Positions 27,043 through 35,340 of a DNA stretch of 37,146 nucleotides are shown here, piece after piece. Each line of letters opens with the position of its first letter. Position 1 is the first letter of the stretch. The notes under the pieces were generated by a model. The model was not told the DNA's origin. It saw only the letters and a list, made by a program, of their open reading frames with translations, and made no database searches. The DNA comes from Nitrospina sp. (lineage in GTDB: Bacteria > Nitrospinota > Nitrospinia > Nitrospinales > VA-1): positions 1 to 37,146 of the forward strand of contig JABIYR010000176.1 of NCBI GenBank assembly GCA_018702695.1. The letters are read 5' to 3'. The position numbers were made by a program, and so were the translations under genes.

Positions 27043-28197
27043 ATGATATCGAAGCCGAAACAGCGGCCTAAAATTCTCATCGTGGATGACTCAAGGACCA
27101 TTGTTGTCCTCATCAACTCCATTCTTAAAGAAGATTACGACACCGTCACCGCCAGTGATGGGCTTGAAGCCCTCAAAGTCAATCAACGCGAAAAACCTGA
27201 CCTCATTCTCATGGATGTGGAAATGCCCAATATGAATGGGTACGAGGCCTGCACCCAAATCAAAGCGCAAAGCCAAAACACCTTCACGCCGGTCATCTTC
27301 ATCACCAGCAAAGGCGATTTGCAGAGCATGAAAACCGGGCTTAAAGCAGGGGCCGAAGACTATTTGACCAAGCCTTTCGAGCCAGAAGAATTATTGGCCC
27401 GGGTTCAGGCAGTACTACGAACCAAAAAACTCTATAACCAGTTGATGGATGCCTATGCCCTCATTGACCACGAACGCGACACCATCGCTCGGATTCAAAA
27501 AAGCCTAATCTGTCAGGAGCTTCCCAGAATTCCCGGGTTCAATTTCTTCGCCGACTATCAGGCCTCGGCAAAAGCCAGCGGCGATTATTATGATTTCATT
27601 CGCATCGATGAGGACCATCTAGGCGTACTGGTGGCAGATGTTTCCGGTCACGGTTCACCGGCGGCTGTCATCATGGCGATGATGCGGGTGCTACTACGAT
27701 CTTTTCTGGCCAAGATCCCCTCCCCAAAGGAAGTGTTGGAAACCCTCAACAGCACCCTTTGTGAAAATCAGGAGTCGGGACATTTCATCACCGCTTTTTA
27801 TGGCGTCATTCATCTGCCCAGCCGAAAAATCAAATATGCCTCAGCCGGACACAACCCGCCTCTGCTCATCGACTATGCAACCGAAACCGTTCAACGCCTC
27901 AACACCCAAAAAGGCTTTCCGCTCATGATCCACTGCACCAACGAAATCGAAGAACGCGAAATCCCTATGCCCCCCAATAGCAAGTTGATCTGCTATACCG
28001 ATGGCCTTACCGAAGCCCGAGGCCGAGGCACCGATATGTACGGCCTCGATCGGCTGGAAAAAAAATCGCTAACATTTGGTAAATCCCAAAATGCCAATGA
28101 ATTGGGCTTGGCCCTTAAAAAAAATGCCGAAGAATTCATCGAAGGCTATGATTTTACTGACGATTTCACCTTAGTGATTGTGGAAGTAGAGAGTTAA
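27043..28197 (+). CDS. Response regulator with PP2C-type (RsbU/SpoIIE) phosphatase output
   Basis: 384 residues. The N-terminal receiver domain (about 8-125) has the acidic pair D15-D16 (ILIVDDSRT), phospho-acceptor D58 (LILMDVEMPNMNGYE) and K110 (GAEDYLTKPF). A short coiled linker leads to a SpoIIE/PP2C serine phosphatase domain (about 150-384) with SGDYYDFIRIDEDHLGVLVA, DVSGHGSPAAVIM, SAGHNPPLL, CYTDGLTEARG and the final FTDDFTLVIVEVE. Such proteins dephosphorylate anti-sigma antagonists in partner-switching pathways, here controlled by a histidine kinase not in the window. The start is the ATG at 27043; a TTG six bases earlier is possible. No STAS or anti-sigma gene adjoins it. Confidence 0.93.
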   Translation: MISKPKQRPKILIVDDSRTIVVLINSILKEDYDTVTASDGLEALKVNQREKPDLILMDVEMPNMNGYEACTQIKAQSQNTFTPVIFITSKGDLQSMKTGLKAGAEDYLTKPFEPEELLARVQAVLRTKKLYNQLMDAYALIDHERDTIARIQKSLICQELPRIPGFNFFADYQASAKASGDYYDFIRIDEDHLGVLVADVSGHGSPAAVIMAMMRVLLRSFLAKIPSPKEVLETLNSTLCENQESGHFITAFYGVIHLPSRKIKYASAGHNPPLLIDYATETVQRLNTQKGFPLMIHCTNEIEEREIPMPPNSKLICYTDGLTEARGRGTDMYGLDRLEKKSLTFGKSQNANELGLALKKNAEEFIEGYDFTDDFTLVIVEVES

Positions 28198-28241
28198 GAA
28201 CCAAAATAAAGAGACGCTCTGACCCTCTGCCCAGCAAATAG

Positions 28242-28270
28242 TTGTGATTTTTGGCATAATTTGTTATAAA
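28242..28270 (+). promoter_or_regulatory. Sigma-70 promoter of the small basic protein gene
   Basis: TTGTGA (28242-28247), exactly 17 bases, TATAAA (28265-28270), about 40 bases before the start codon. Confidence 0.55.
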
Positions 28271-28310
28271 GTTTGTTTATCTCAAACCTTAAAAATTGGC
28301 GCGAATTATC

Positions 28311-28517
28311 ATGGCAAATGTTGAAAAACTGCAGGAACATCTCAAAAACGCTAAGTCTAAATTGGCAGATTCCAAAGGAAACGAGACAGAAGTCCGTAAC
28401 CTGAAGAAGAAAACCAAACGATTAGCCAGAAAAACCAACAAAATCACTGCTACCGAAAAGATGGCTGAGCTGAAAAAGAAGAAGAAGAAAGATCGTAAGT
28501 CAGGTTCTTCAGATTAA
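28311..28517 (+). CDS. Small Lys-rich helical protein, unknown function
   Basis: 68 residues from the ATG at 28311 (MANVEKLQEHLKNAKSKLAD); a TTG 15 bases earlier is an alternative. The protein is highly basic. It has a heptad-like N-terminal half and a C-terminal tract with AELKKKKKKDRKSG. No membrane segment or known motif. It has its own promoter and a following hairpin, so it looks like a monocistronic, genuinely expressed gene. Composition suggests nucleic-acid or ribosome association, but this is only a guess. No clear Shine-Dalgarno. Confidence 0.6.
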   Translation: MANVEKLQEHLKNAKSKLADSKGNETEVRNLKKKTKRLARKTNKITATEKMAELKKKKKKDRKSGSSD

Positions 28518-28524
28518 TCAGACC

Positions 28525-28550
28525 TCCCCTTTAACGAGGGGAATTATTTT
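28525..28550 (+). terminator. Rho-independent terminator of the small basic gene
   Basis: Stem TCCCCT / AGGGGA with a 6-nt loop followed by ATTATTTT, beginning 8 bases after the stop codon. Confidence 0.55.
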
Positions 28551-28592
28551 CGGCAACGAATTCAGTGACTCCCTATTATAAAGAGGTATGCG

Positions 28593-28871
28593 GTGTCTTT
28601 TGATATTGAACATATGGCCACGCTGGCACGCCTGAGATTGTCTGCGGATGAAAAAGAGCGGCTCTCAGACCAATTGGGAACAGTTCTTGAGTATATTGAA
28701 AAACTCAAAGAGCTGAACACCGATGATGTAGAGCCAACAGCACATGTCTTAGGGCTTAGCAATGTGTTCCGTGAAGACGAACCGGCACAAACGCCTCTCG
28801 CTGTCCACAACCCCATATCCGACTCCCCTGCTCACGATAAGGGGCATTATGAAGTGCCTCAGGTTCTTTAA
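28593..28871 (+). CDS. gatC: Asp-tRNA(Asn)/Glu-tRNA(Gln) amidotransferase subunit C
   Basis: GatC is the small subunit that holds GatA and GatB together in the transamidosome, which makes Gln-tRNA(Gln) and/or Asn-tRNA(Asn). The 92 residues follow the family pattern: IEHMATLARLRLSADEKERL, QLGTVLEYIEKLKELNTDDV, EPTAHVLGLSNVFREDE. The start codon is GTG, set by AGAGGT at 28582-28587; the ATG at 28588 is out of frame. gatA follows 78 bases later. gatB is not in the window. Confidence 0.94.
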   Translation: MSFDIEHMATLARLRLSADEKERLSDQLGTVLEYIEKLKELNTDDVEPTAHVLGLSNVFREDEPAQTPLAVHNPISDSPAHDKGHYEVPQVL

Positions 28872-28949
28872 CCAAAAGCCTTCGCTGACAAAACAGATTC
28901 AACACTTATTCTGATTTATAAACTGATATTTTTTAGATAGCCTCCTTTC

Positions 28950-30398
28950 ATGCATCGCACTTCAATCACTCAGGCGCGGGAACTTCTGCAACAAAAAAAA
29001 CTCAGTTCTGTGCAATTGACGGAGGCCGTGTTCGCGCGTATTGATCAGGTTGAAGAACAGGTTCAGGCTTTTGTTCATCTGACTCGTGAAAAAGCAATGC
29101 AACAGGCGCGTGAAGCCGATGCCAGAATCGCGGCGGGTGATGAGGCCCCTCTATTGGGCATTCCCATCGCGCTTAAAGACTTGATCTGCACTGAAGGCAG
29201 TCGCACCACTTGCGCATCAAAAATTTTGGATCAGTTTGTCCCGCCTTATAACTCTACTGTTGTCGAAAAACTAATTCAGGCCGGAGCGGTGATCGTGGGC
29301 AAAACCAATATGGATGAGTTTGCCATGGGTTCTTCTAACGAAAACTCCCATCATCACCCAACGAAAAATCCTTGGGCGCTAGACCGAGTACCAGGGGGCT
29401 CTAGCGGAGGTTCTTCTGCCGCCGTCGCGGCACACGAATGTGTGGCTTCTTTGGGCAGTGATACCGGTGGCTCCATCCGTCAGCCGGCCAGTTTTTGTGG
29501 CGTGACAGGATTGAAACCGACTTATGGCAGAGTGTCTCGGTTTGGCTTAGTCGCCTTTGCCTCATCATTAGATCAAATTGGGCCGTTGACAAAAACCGTT
29601 GCCGACTCCGCCACCTTGATGAACGTAATCGGCGGCAAAGACCCGCGCGACTCAACCTCGGCCAATGTCGCACTTCCTGATTTCACTCAAGCTCTGCAAA
29701 AAGATGTTCAGGGCATGAAACTCGGCATCCCCAAAGAATATTTCACCGGCGGAATCGACCCGAAAGTTGAAAAAGCCGTGCAAGAGGGAATTCGCACCCT
29801 CGAATCACTGGGCATGAAAACGGTGGAAGTTTCCCTGCCGCATCTCGATTATGCCGTCGCAACCTATTACATCATTGCCTGTGCTGAAGCCAGCACCAAC
29901 CTTTCACGCTATGATGGGGTGAGATATGGTTATCGCACTGAGAAATCGGACAACCTCGTCAACATGTATGAAAACACGCGCGAAGAAGGGTTTGGCGAAG
30001 AAGTTAAACGACGCATCATTCTCGGAACCTTCGTACTCAGCTCTGGCTATTATGATGCCTATTACTTAAAAGCACAAAAAGTACGCACCTTGATCAAGCA
30101 GGATTTTGACAATGCGTTTGAGCAATGTGATGTAATCGCTTCACCTGTCACCCCTTACCCGGCTTTTAAGCTCGGGGAAAAGCTCAGTGACCCATTACAG
30201 ATGTATCTGGCCGATATTTACACCATCTCCGCCAACCTTGCTGGCATACCGGGCATGTCCATTCCCTGTGGTTTTGCCGAGGGCCTCCCTGTGGGCTTGC
30301 AATTGATGGCCAAACATTTTGATGAAGCCAGCCTCATCACCACCGGACACAAATTCCAGCAAAACACCGATTTTCATACCAAAGAAGTGCCGCTTTAG
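28950..30398 (+). CDS. gatA: Glutamyl-tRNA(Gln) amidotransferase subunit A
   Basis: Amidase subunit that releases ammonia from glutamine for GatB. The 482-residue protein has the amidase-signature triad: K76 in GIPIALKDL, the cis-Ser S151 in PGGSSGGSS and nucleophile S175 in [13 protein letters not shown]-terminal parts ([20 protein letters not shown]) are typical. The N-terminus [20 protein letters not shown] aligns with the family, supporting the ATG at 28950. The bases just before this ATG are CCTCCTTTC, the anti-Shine-Dalgarno sequence itself, and no Shine-Dalgarno is seen, so translation may depend on coupling to gatC or an unusual initiation. Confidence 0.97.
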   Translation: MHRTSITQARELLQQKKLSSVQLTEAVFARIDQVEEQVQAFVHLTREKAMQQAREADARIAAGDEAPLLGIPIALKDLICTEGSRTTCASKILDQFVPPYNSTVVEKLIQAGAVIVGKTNMDEFAMGSSNENSHHHPTKNPWALDRVPGGSSGGSSAAVAAHECVASLGSDTGGSIRQPASFCGVTGLKPTYGRVSRFGLVAFASSLDQIGPLTKTVADSATLMNVIGGKDPRDSTSANVALPDFTQALQKDVQGMKLGIPKEYFTGGIDPKVEKAVQEGIRTLESLGMKTVEVSLPHLDYAVATYYIIACAEASTNLSRYDGVRYGYRTEKSDNLVNMYENTREEGFGEEVKRRIILGTFVLSSGYYDAYYLKAQKVRTLIKQDFDNAFEQCDVIASPVTPYPAFKLGEKLSDPLQMYLADIYTISANLAGIPGMSIPCGFAEGLPVGLQLMAKHFDEASLITTGHKFQQNTDFHTKEVPL

Positions 30399-30760
30399 CC
30401 TGCCATACTCTACTAGCCACCACGTCTCATCCGTATAGTTTTTTATACCTATTTCTTATGTTTTGAAAAGTATAGGGTGAATCACCACTTAACCCGAAGC
30501 TATTTCCGTTAAAATCGCAATCAACAAAAAATCACACAAAAACTTTCTCCACTTTTGCCTCAAAAGCCCCAATATATTTAAAATCTTCCAGCATATGTGC
30601 AAATATTAGACATAAATAAAATGATATACCTACAACAAATGAAGCGCATAGCTGCATTGTAAACCTAAGTTTACTCAAAGAGACCATTTTGAAAAATTGT
30701 TGGTACAAAAAATAAGTTCCACCTCACCCTGAAGTCTATAACTCCTTGCTAAACAACCAA
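30399..30760. other. AT-rich non-coding region upstream of the sigma-54 promoter
   Basis: About 360 bases without a credible ORF. A short GTATA / TATAC repeat around 30452-30467 may belong to the gatA terminator. A perfect dyad GTAAAC-CTAA-GTTTAC (30659-30674) is centred about 140 bases upstream of the predicted sigma-54 start point, the usual distance for an enhancer-binding protein site. The region is otherwise plain A/T-rich sequence. Confidence 0.45.
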
Positions 30761-30786
30761 GTGCCAAGATCCTTCGATCTTGGCAC
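30761..30786. repeat. Perfect 11-bp inverted repeat overlapping the -24 element
   Basis: GTGCCAAGATC (30761-30771), loop CTTC, GATCTTGGCAC (30776-30786). No T run follows on the plus strand. The right arm contains TTGGCAC, the -24 box of the sigma-54 promoter described next. It could be a gatA terminator reused as promoter sequence or an operator over the promoter. Confidence 0.7.
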
Positions 30787-30796
30787 ACTCCTTGCT
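30780..30796 (+). promoter_or_regulatory. Sigma-54 (RpoN) promoter of the chemoreceptor gene
   Basis: TTGGCACACTCCTTGCT matches the consensus YTGGCACGRNNNTTGCW except at the G and R after GGCAC. The invariant GG (30782-30783) and GC (30794-30795) are exactly 10 bases apart. The predicted start point is near 30807, giving a leader of about 215 nt before the ATG at 31023. Confidence 0.7.
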
Positions 30797-30875
30797 ATCT
30801 AGTAAGAACAATCTTTCCGCCTGTAAGACTAACACTGAAACAATCACTACATAAACATAATTATAGATAGCAAGG
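30790..30875. repeat. 12-bp inverted repeat spanning the -12 element and leader
   Basis: CCTTGCTATCTA (30790-30801) and TAGATAGCAAGG (30864-30875) are perfect inverted copies 62 bases apart. The left copy includes the -12 TTGC. Part of it (CTCCTTGCTA) also occurs directly at 30742-30751, before the hairpin. Confidence 0.55.
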
Positions 30876-30953
30876 TTAGACCTAAAATTTCGAACTTGTC
30901 TTGAGGGTCTATTTTTTTCCTCAAACAATTAGTTTTATTTAACACGCTCGGTG

Positions 30954-30974
30954 AAGGCGCACTTCGCCTTTTAT
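30954..30974 (+). terminator. Small hairpin with T run in the chemoreceptor leader
   Basis: AAGGCG-CACTT-CGCCTT followed by TT, ending about 50 bases before the chemoreceptor ATG. It resembles a short terminator, so it could attenuate the leader. A second stem TTGAGG / CCTCAA (30901-30924) lies just upstream, and the perfect palindrome ATTCATATGAAT (30983-30994) just downstream. Confidence 0.35.
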
Positions 30975-31022
30975 GAAAATCAATTCATATGAATATTAGC
31001 GGTGAAAAGAGGGCAAAAATTC

Positions 31023-33689
31023 ATGGACGTTTTTAAAAATTTATCTATCGGTAAAAAAATAGGCGGGGGATTTTTAATCACCCTCATTATCATGGCCACT
31101 ATTGTCGCACTCACCATGGGAAAAGTGAGTGACACCAAGGCGGTTACTGACCGTGTGGCTAAATTGCGCACGCCGACCGCCCTGACCACTGGAGACATGA
31201 TGAATGGGATCAATCATTCACTCGCGGCTTTGAGAGGGTTCATGATCCTAGGTAAAGATAAGTTCAAAAAAGAACGGTCCATCGCGTGGGGCGAAGAAAT
31301 CGAACCAGCTATGAAGTATATGGATAAAGTATCCGTCAACTGGACCGACCCTAAAAATGTCGAAAGCGTTAAAATTATCAAAAGCAAACTGGTTGAATTT
31401 AAACAATTCCAGAAGGAGATCGAAGATATTTCTTCATCAGGAGAAAATTTGCCCGCTACATAAATCCTGCTATCTGATGCAGCACCCAAAGCCAGTATTT
31501 TATTAACTAACATCACTAAAATTATCAACATCGAAGCAACATTGCCAGCCACTCCCGAACGCAAAGCTTTACTTGGCATGATGGCAGACATAAGGGGTAC
31601 CACGGCCCGATCTTTGGCAAATATTCGAGCTTATCTACTATCGGGGAATTCAATATTTAAAGATCGCTTTGATGGCATGTGGACTAAAAACATCAAACGT
31701 TTTGGTGATCTAACCGCAAAAAAACATCTATTAAGCCCGAAACAACAAAAACTATTCACAGAGTTCACCGAAGCTCGAACCTTGTTTGCGCCTTTGCCAC
31801 CAAAGATGTTTGAAATAAGAGGCGGGAATGGATGGAATGTAGCGAATAAATGGCTTGGCACCAAGGCCGCGCCCACTGCTTTTGCTATCAAAACTGAACT
31901 TAATAAAATGAAAGCCAGCCAGACGAAACTTCTCGAAAGTGATTTAATAAAATCTGACCAATTAGGTAATGATCTTCAGCAATTATTATGGACCCTTCTA
32001 ATCATTGGCTTGGTATCAGGGGGTATTATTGCCTATCTAATAGTTAACGCTATCACCAAACCCCTGTCTCTAGCTGCTAACAAAATGCATGCTATATCCG
32101 GTGGGGACCTCAACCAACAACTGTTAGAGGTTACATCTAAAGACGAGACAGGACAGCTGTCGCAATGCTTCAACGATCTGCTCGCCAATATTAAGTCTCT
32201 TATCAGTCACACCCAAGAAATTCTAGCGGGCAACACGGATAACGATCAATTTGGTGTTAAAGGTGATTTCAACAGCTCGTTGCAAGAGATATTAAAGCAA
32301 GCTCGTGACCAAAAAGAAGCCGCTCTCGCTAAAGCTGAGCAGGATAGCAAAGCCGCATTTGAAGGGTACACCGCAAAAGCCAATACTCTTACAGGCACCA
32401 TGACCTGTGATACAGATTTCAAGGTAATCAGTATGAACGAGGCGACAACAGTTATTTTGGAATCGGTTGAAAAAGATATTCCCAGTGGCATCAAAGTAAA
32501 AGATATCATCGGTCAAACCATCGACATATTCCACCAAAACCCAGCCGTCAACCGGAATTCCCTTAAAGCCCTTAAACCAGGTGCTATGGCCGAGGTGGTT
32601 GTCAAGCTAGGCGAAAAGATTCTACAAATCAACGCTTCCTGCATTGTTGATGATGGCGGAAATTGTTTAGGTTATCTGGCTGTCTGGCAGGACATCACAG
32701 AAACCCGAATGGCTCAAGAAAGGGAGCGAGTCGCCGCGGAAGAACTCAAACAAAAAGTAGACTCCATGCTCACTGTGGTTCAATCTGCCGCTCAAGGTGA
32801 CCTGACAAAAGAGATCACTGTTGCCGGGCAAGACCCTATAGGGCAGATGGGTGATGGTCTTAAATAGTTCTTTTCAAGTCTGCGAAGCGACATTGGCAGT
32901 ATCGGTGAAACCGCGCAATCTGTCAGTGCCGCCTCCGAAGAACTCACCTCTGTCAGCTCAAGTATGTCTACAAACGCCCAAGAAACTGCCGATCAAGCTG
33001 GTGTGGTTGCGGCCGCAAGTGAAGAAGTAGGAACCAATATCCAGACTGTAGCCACTGGTGCTGAAGAAATGAGTGCCAGCATTGGAGAAATATCTAATAA
33101 TGCCACTCAGGCGGCGAGAGTCTCAACCGAGGCGGTCGAAATCGCCAGAACAACCAACAACACAATCGGTGCGCTTGGCGAAAGTTCAAAAGAGATTGGT
33201 GAAGTCGTAAAAGTGATCACCTCGATTGCAGAACAAACTAATCTCTTAGCCTTGAACGCAACCATCGAAGCCGCCCGAGCCGGTGAAGCCGGAAAAGGCT
33301 TTGCAGTTGTAGCTAACGAAGTAAAAGAGCTAGCCAATCAAACCGCGAAAGCGACTGAAGAGATCAACGGAAAAGTTCAAACCATTCAAGCGGACTCAAG
33401 CAACGCAGTAGATGCGATCGCTGAGATCAGTGAAGTTATCAATAAGATAAATGATATTTCCAGCACCATCGCCAGTGCCGTTGAAGAGCAAAGCGCGACA
33501 ACCAACGAAATGACTCGCAATATTACCGAGGCCGCAAAAGGGGTCGGTGAAATTGCCCAGAATATATCGGGCGTTTCAAGTGCAGCCACATCAACGACAG
33601 AAGGGACTGGGGATACCAGTGAAGCCGCTGGAGAACTTGCAAAACTTTCCCTTAGCATGCAAAGCCTTGTATCCAAATTTAAAATCTAA
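31023..33689 (+). pseudogene. Methyl-accepting chemotaxis protein interrupted by two in-frame stops
   Basis: One continuous frame of 888 sense-plus-stop codons encodes a whole chemoreceptor, broken by TAA at 31461-31463 (codon 147) and TAG at 32865-32867 (codon 615). The start is the ATG at 31023 with AGAGGG nine bases upstream. Order: TM1 (about 14-33), a helical sensor region cut by the TAA, TM2 (about 320-342), HAMP, a PAS-like domain (about 457-560), a second HAMP-like linker cut by the TAG, then an intact signalling domain with the tip [20 protein letters not shown] and ending SLVSKFKI. Sequence on both sides of each stop stays in frame and family-like, and no frameshift is needed. Likely a recent pseudogene or sequence error. 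The last in-frame ATG (32964) could give a soluble signalling fragment but has no Shine-Dalgarno. Confidence 0.85.
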
Positions 33690-33706
33690 GGCTTTGGCAA
33701 AAATAA

Positions 33707-33740
33707 AAAGCCTCTCGCCCATTCATGGGCGCGAGGCTTT
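33707..33740. terminator. Bidirectional Rho-independent terminator
   Basis: A 14-bp stem with one mismatch (AAAGCCTCTCGCCC / GGGCGCGAGGCTTT) and loop ATTCAT, A-rich on the left and T-ended on the right. It lies between the convergent chemoreceptor and dehydrogenase genes. Confidence 0.85.
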
Positions 33741-33770
33741 ACTGTATACGGTAATAAACAACACATCGAC

Positions 33771-34724
33771 CTACTTCTCTGAAAATTCACAAGCATTCAT
33801 TCTTGTCGCAAGCTCCTCGATAAATAGTTCAAGGTACTGCGGTGCGACCGCTGACAGGTGCGGTTGCAGGAGAACATTTTCTAGCCCCCATAACGGGGAG
33901 AGTTCGGGCAAAGGCTCTTCATTGAACACATCGAGATAGGCCCCAGCGATTCCACCTGATTTCAAGGCGAAATGCAGATCGCTCTCCTGAAAAATATTTC
34001 CCCTGCCAACATTATAAAAATAACAGGACTTTGGCAGGGCCGCAAAATGCTCCGGTTTTAAAATCCCTTCGGTCCCCTCCCCTCCCGGTAGAACGCAAAT
34101 AAGATGATCGGTTTCTGCGAGAACCTTGTCACAGTTTTCAAAATTACAAATTCGGTCTAACGCGGAAAAATAATCGGGAGCCGGAGTTGGGGTTCTTTTA
34201 ATTCCTGTAATCGTGCAACCAAAAGGTTTTAGCTTTTCAGCGATGGCATTGCCAATTCGTCCAAACCCCAAAATGGTGACTCGGCTGTTATAGAGCGAGC
34301 CAAGCTCTTGCGAAATTTTGATCCGCGCCCATTTTTTCTGCTCTTTCATTTTCATCGATAGCGGAAAAGCTTTCAAAAAATATAGCATCGCCCCGAGAAC
34401 ACTTTCAGCCATCAGGCTTCCGTGAAACCCGCCAAAGGAAAGTTGCAAATTTTCTTTGGCCTCCACGTCAATCCAGTCTTTTCCAGCCGCAGGCGTGGCA
34501 ATGAGTTTCAAATGGGGTGCAGAACCCAACCAAGACTCCTTGAAAACCCACACAATCACCGCTTCTGCCTGAGGCAGGCGGTCTTTGAAGTCTTTCGAGT
34601 TTGCACAAACCTCCACATTCAAACCCGTCACCCGACTCTCTAATAAAGCCTTATGCTTGGCATTAAAATTCCAAGCCTCAACATGAGGGTGGGTTAAATA
34701 AACTAAAATATTTTTTATCGACAA
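33771..34724 (-). CDS. D-isomer-specific 2-hydroxyacid dehydrogenase
   Basis: NAD(P)-dependent reductase of 2-oxoacids, cytoplasmic, substrate unknown. About 317 residues: catalytic-domain N-terminus (IKNILVYLTHPHVEAW), Rossmann motif GFGRIG in VTILGFGRIGNAIAEKL, arginine in FYNVGRGNIFQESDL, glutamate in LDVFNEEPLPE and histidine in LQPHLSAVAPQ, so the Arg-Glu-His set is present. I favour the TTG at 34724, where GGGGAG lies about seven bases upstream and the family sequence begins. An ATG at 34820 would add 32 residues of unfamiliar sequence and lacks a Shine-Dalgarno. Divergent from the HU-like gene. The GyaR/GhrA-like subgroup cannot be chosen from sequence alone. Confidence 0.88.
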   Translation of the reverse strand: MSIKNILVYLTHPHVEAWNFNAKHKALLESRVTGLNVEVCANSKDFKDRLPQAEAVIVWVFKESWLGSAPHLKLIATPAAGKDWIDVEAKENLQLSFGGFHGSLMAESVLGAMLYFLKAFPLSMKMKEQKKWARIKISQELGSLYNSRVTILGFGRIGNAIAEKLKPFGCTITGIKRTPTPAPDYFSALDRICNFENCDKVLAETDHLICVLPGGEGTEGILKPEHFAALPKSCYFYNVGRGNIFQESDLHFALKSGGIAGAYLDVFNEEPLPELSPLWGLENVLLQPHLSAVAPQYLELFIEELATRMNACEFSEK

Positions 34725-34897
34725 AGCCTGCTCCCCAGATAACAGAGTTTTCACTCCTATTGGCTTGAAAAATCTCACATTCGACTGTGCACATAAGTTA
34801 ACACTTTTATCTAATATCATAACGCCGAAAAAACAACCTCTTACGGCAACATCCCCTAAAGCAATGAAAAATTTGGACTTACTAGGACCATCTCATT

Positions 34898-34914
34898 TTG
34901 GCCCGGTTTTTGCT
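34898..34914 (+). promoter_or_regulatory. Sigma-54 (RpoN) promoter of the HU-like gene
   Basis: TTGGCCCGGTTTTTGCT matches YTGGCACGRNNNTTGCW at every defined position except C for A in GGCAC. GG (34900-34901) and GC (34912-34913) are exactly 10 bases apart. The start point would be near 34925, about 40 bases before the ATG at 34966. Confidence 0.7.
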
Positions 34915-34965
34915 TTATATGATTTAAGTGATTACATAAATTTTTATCAAAAATGGGAGAGGGTC

Positions 34966-35322
34966 ATGACACGAGTACAATTGGTGAGTAAATTATCGTT
35001 GCGAATGGATGTGAGCAAAAAAGAAGCCGATCTATATTTAACGGCATTTCTCGATTCAATCATGGAAACTTTACACAAAGATGGACGTGTGGTGGTTCAG
35101 GGATTTGGATCTTTTAAAGTCAATGAATACAAGGCACGAGTGGCAAAAAAACCCATGTCAGAGGAGTTAATTCAATTGCCAACACGACGTAAACCCAGTT
35201 TTCACGCGGGAAAAGAATTACGTGAAAGGGTGAATGAAGGAATGGACTTAGCCAATGAGGCCGTTGCAGTAATGAGCCGCGTAAGGGTTCCGGAAAATGT
35301 ATTCAGCATTTCGGCGAGATAG
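34966..35322 (+). CDS. HU/IHF-family DNA-binding protein with C-terminal extension
   Basis: A 118-residue nucleoid-type protein that should dimerise and bend DNA. The N-terminal helices (MTRVQLVSKLSLRMDVSKKE), the GFGSFKVNEYKAR strand and turn, the beta arm with RRKPSFHAGKELRERVN (the usual P-x-F-x-x-G-K-x-L pattern), and spacing all match HU/IHF. A tail of about 28 residues (EGMDLANEAVAVMSRVRVPE onward) extends beyond the normal 90. The start is the ATG at 34966 with GGAG six bases upstream. A longer frame from 34864 would put the sigma-54 promoter inside the gene, so I rejected it. It is probably a specialised paralogue rather than the main HU. Confidence 0.9.
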   Translation: MTRVQLVSKLSLRMDVSKKEADLYLTAFLDSIMETLHKDGRVVVQGFGSFKVNEYKARVAKKPMSEELIQLPTRRKPSFHAGKELRERVNEGMDLANEAVAVMSRVRVPENVFSISAR

Positions 35323-35340
35323 TGCACCTTTCTCGATATA

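Noticed and set aside
30860-30890. Divergent minus-strand sigma-54 promoter using the inverted TTGCTATC copy
   Set aside because: The nearest GG is 9 rather than 10 bases from the GC, the -24 box is poor, and no gene lies in that direction.
30399-31022. Cyclic-di-GMP riboswitch in the chemoreceptor leader
   Set aside because: The conserved GEMM core motifs are not present; only short unrelated hairpins are seen.
31214-33676. Long minus-strand open frames opposite the chemoreceptor
   Set aside because: They mirror the codon pattern of the plus-strand gene and encode low-complexity Ala/Ser/Leu-rich sequence without Shine-Dalgarno sites.
31023-33689. Stop-codon reassignment (TAA and TAG read as sense) as an explanation for the chemoreceptor
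   Set aside because: Many intact genes in the window end at TAA or TAG right at their expected family C-termini (recA, recX, gatA, comEC), so these codons clearly terminate.
34765-34965. Longer N-terminus for the HU-like protein
   Set aside because: The added residues do not resemble HU, the ATG at 34966 has a good Shine-Dalgarno, and the sigma-54 promoter would fall inside the gene.
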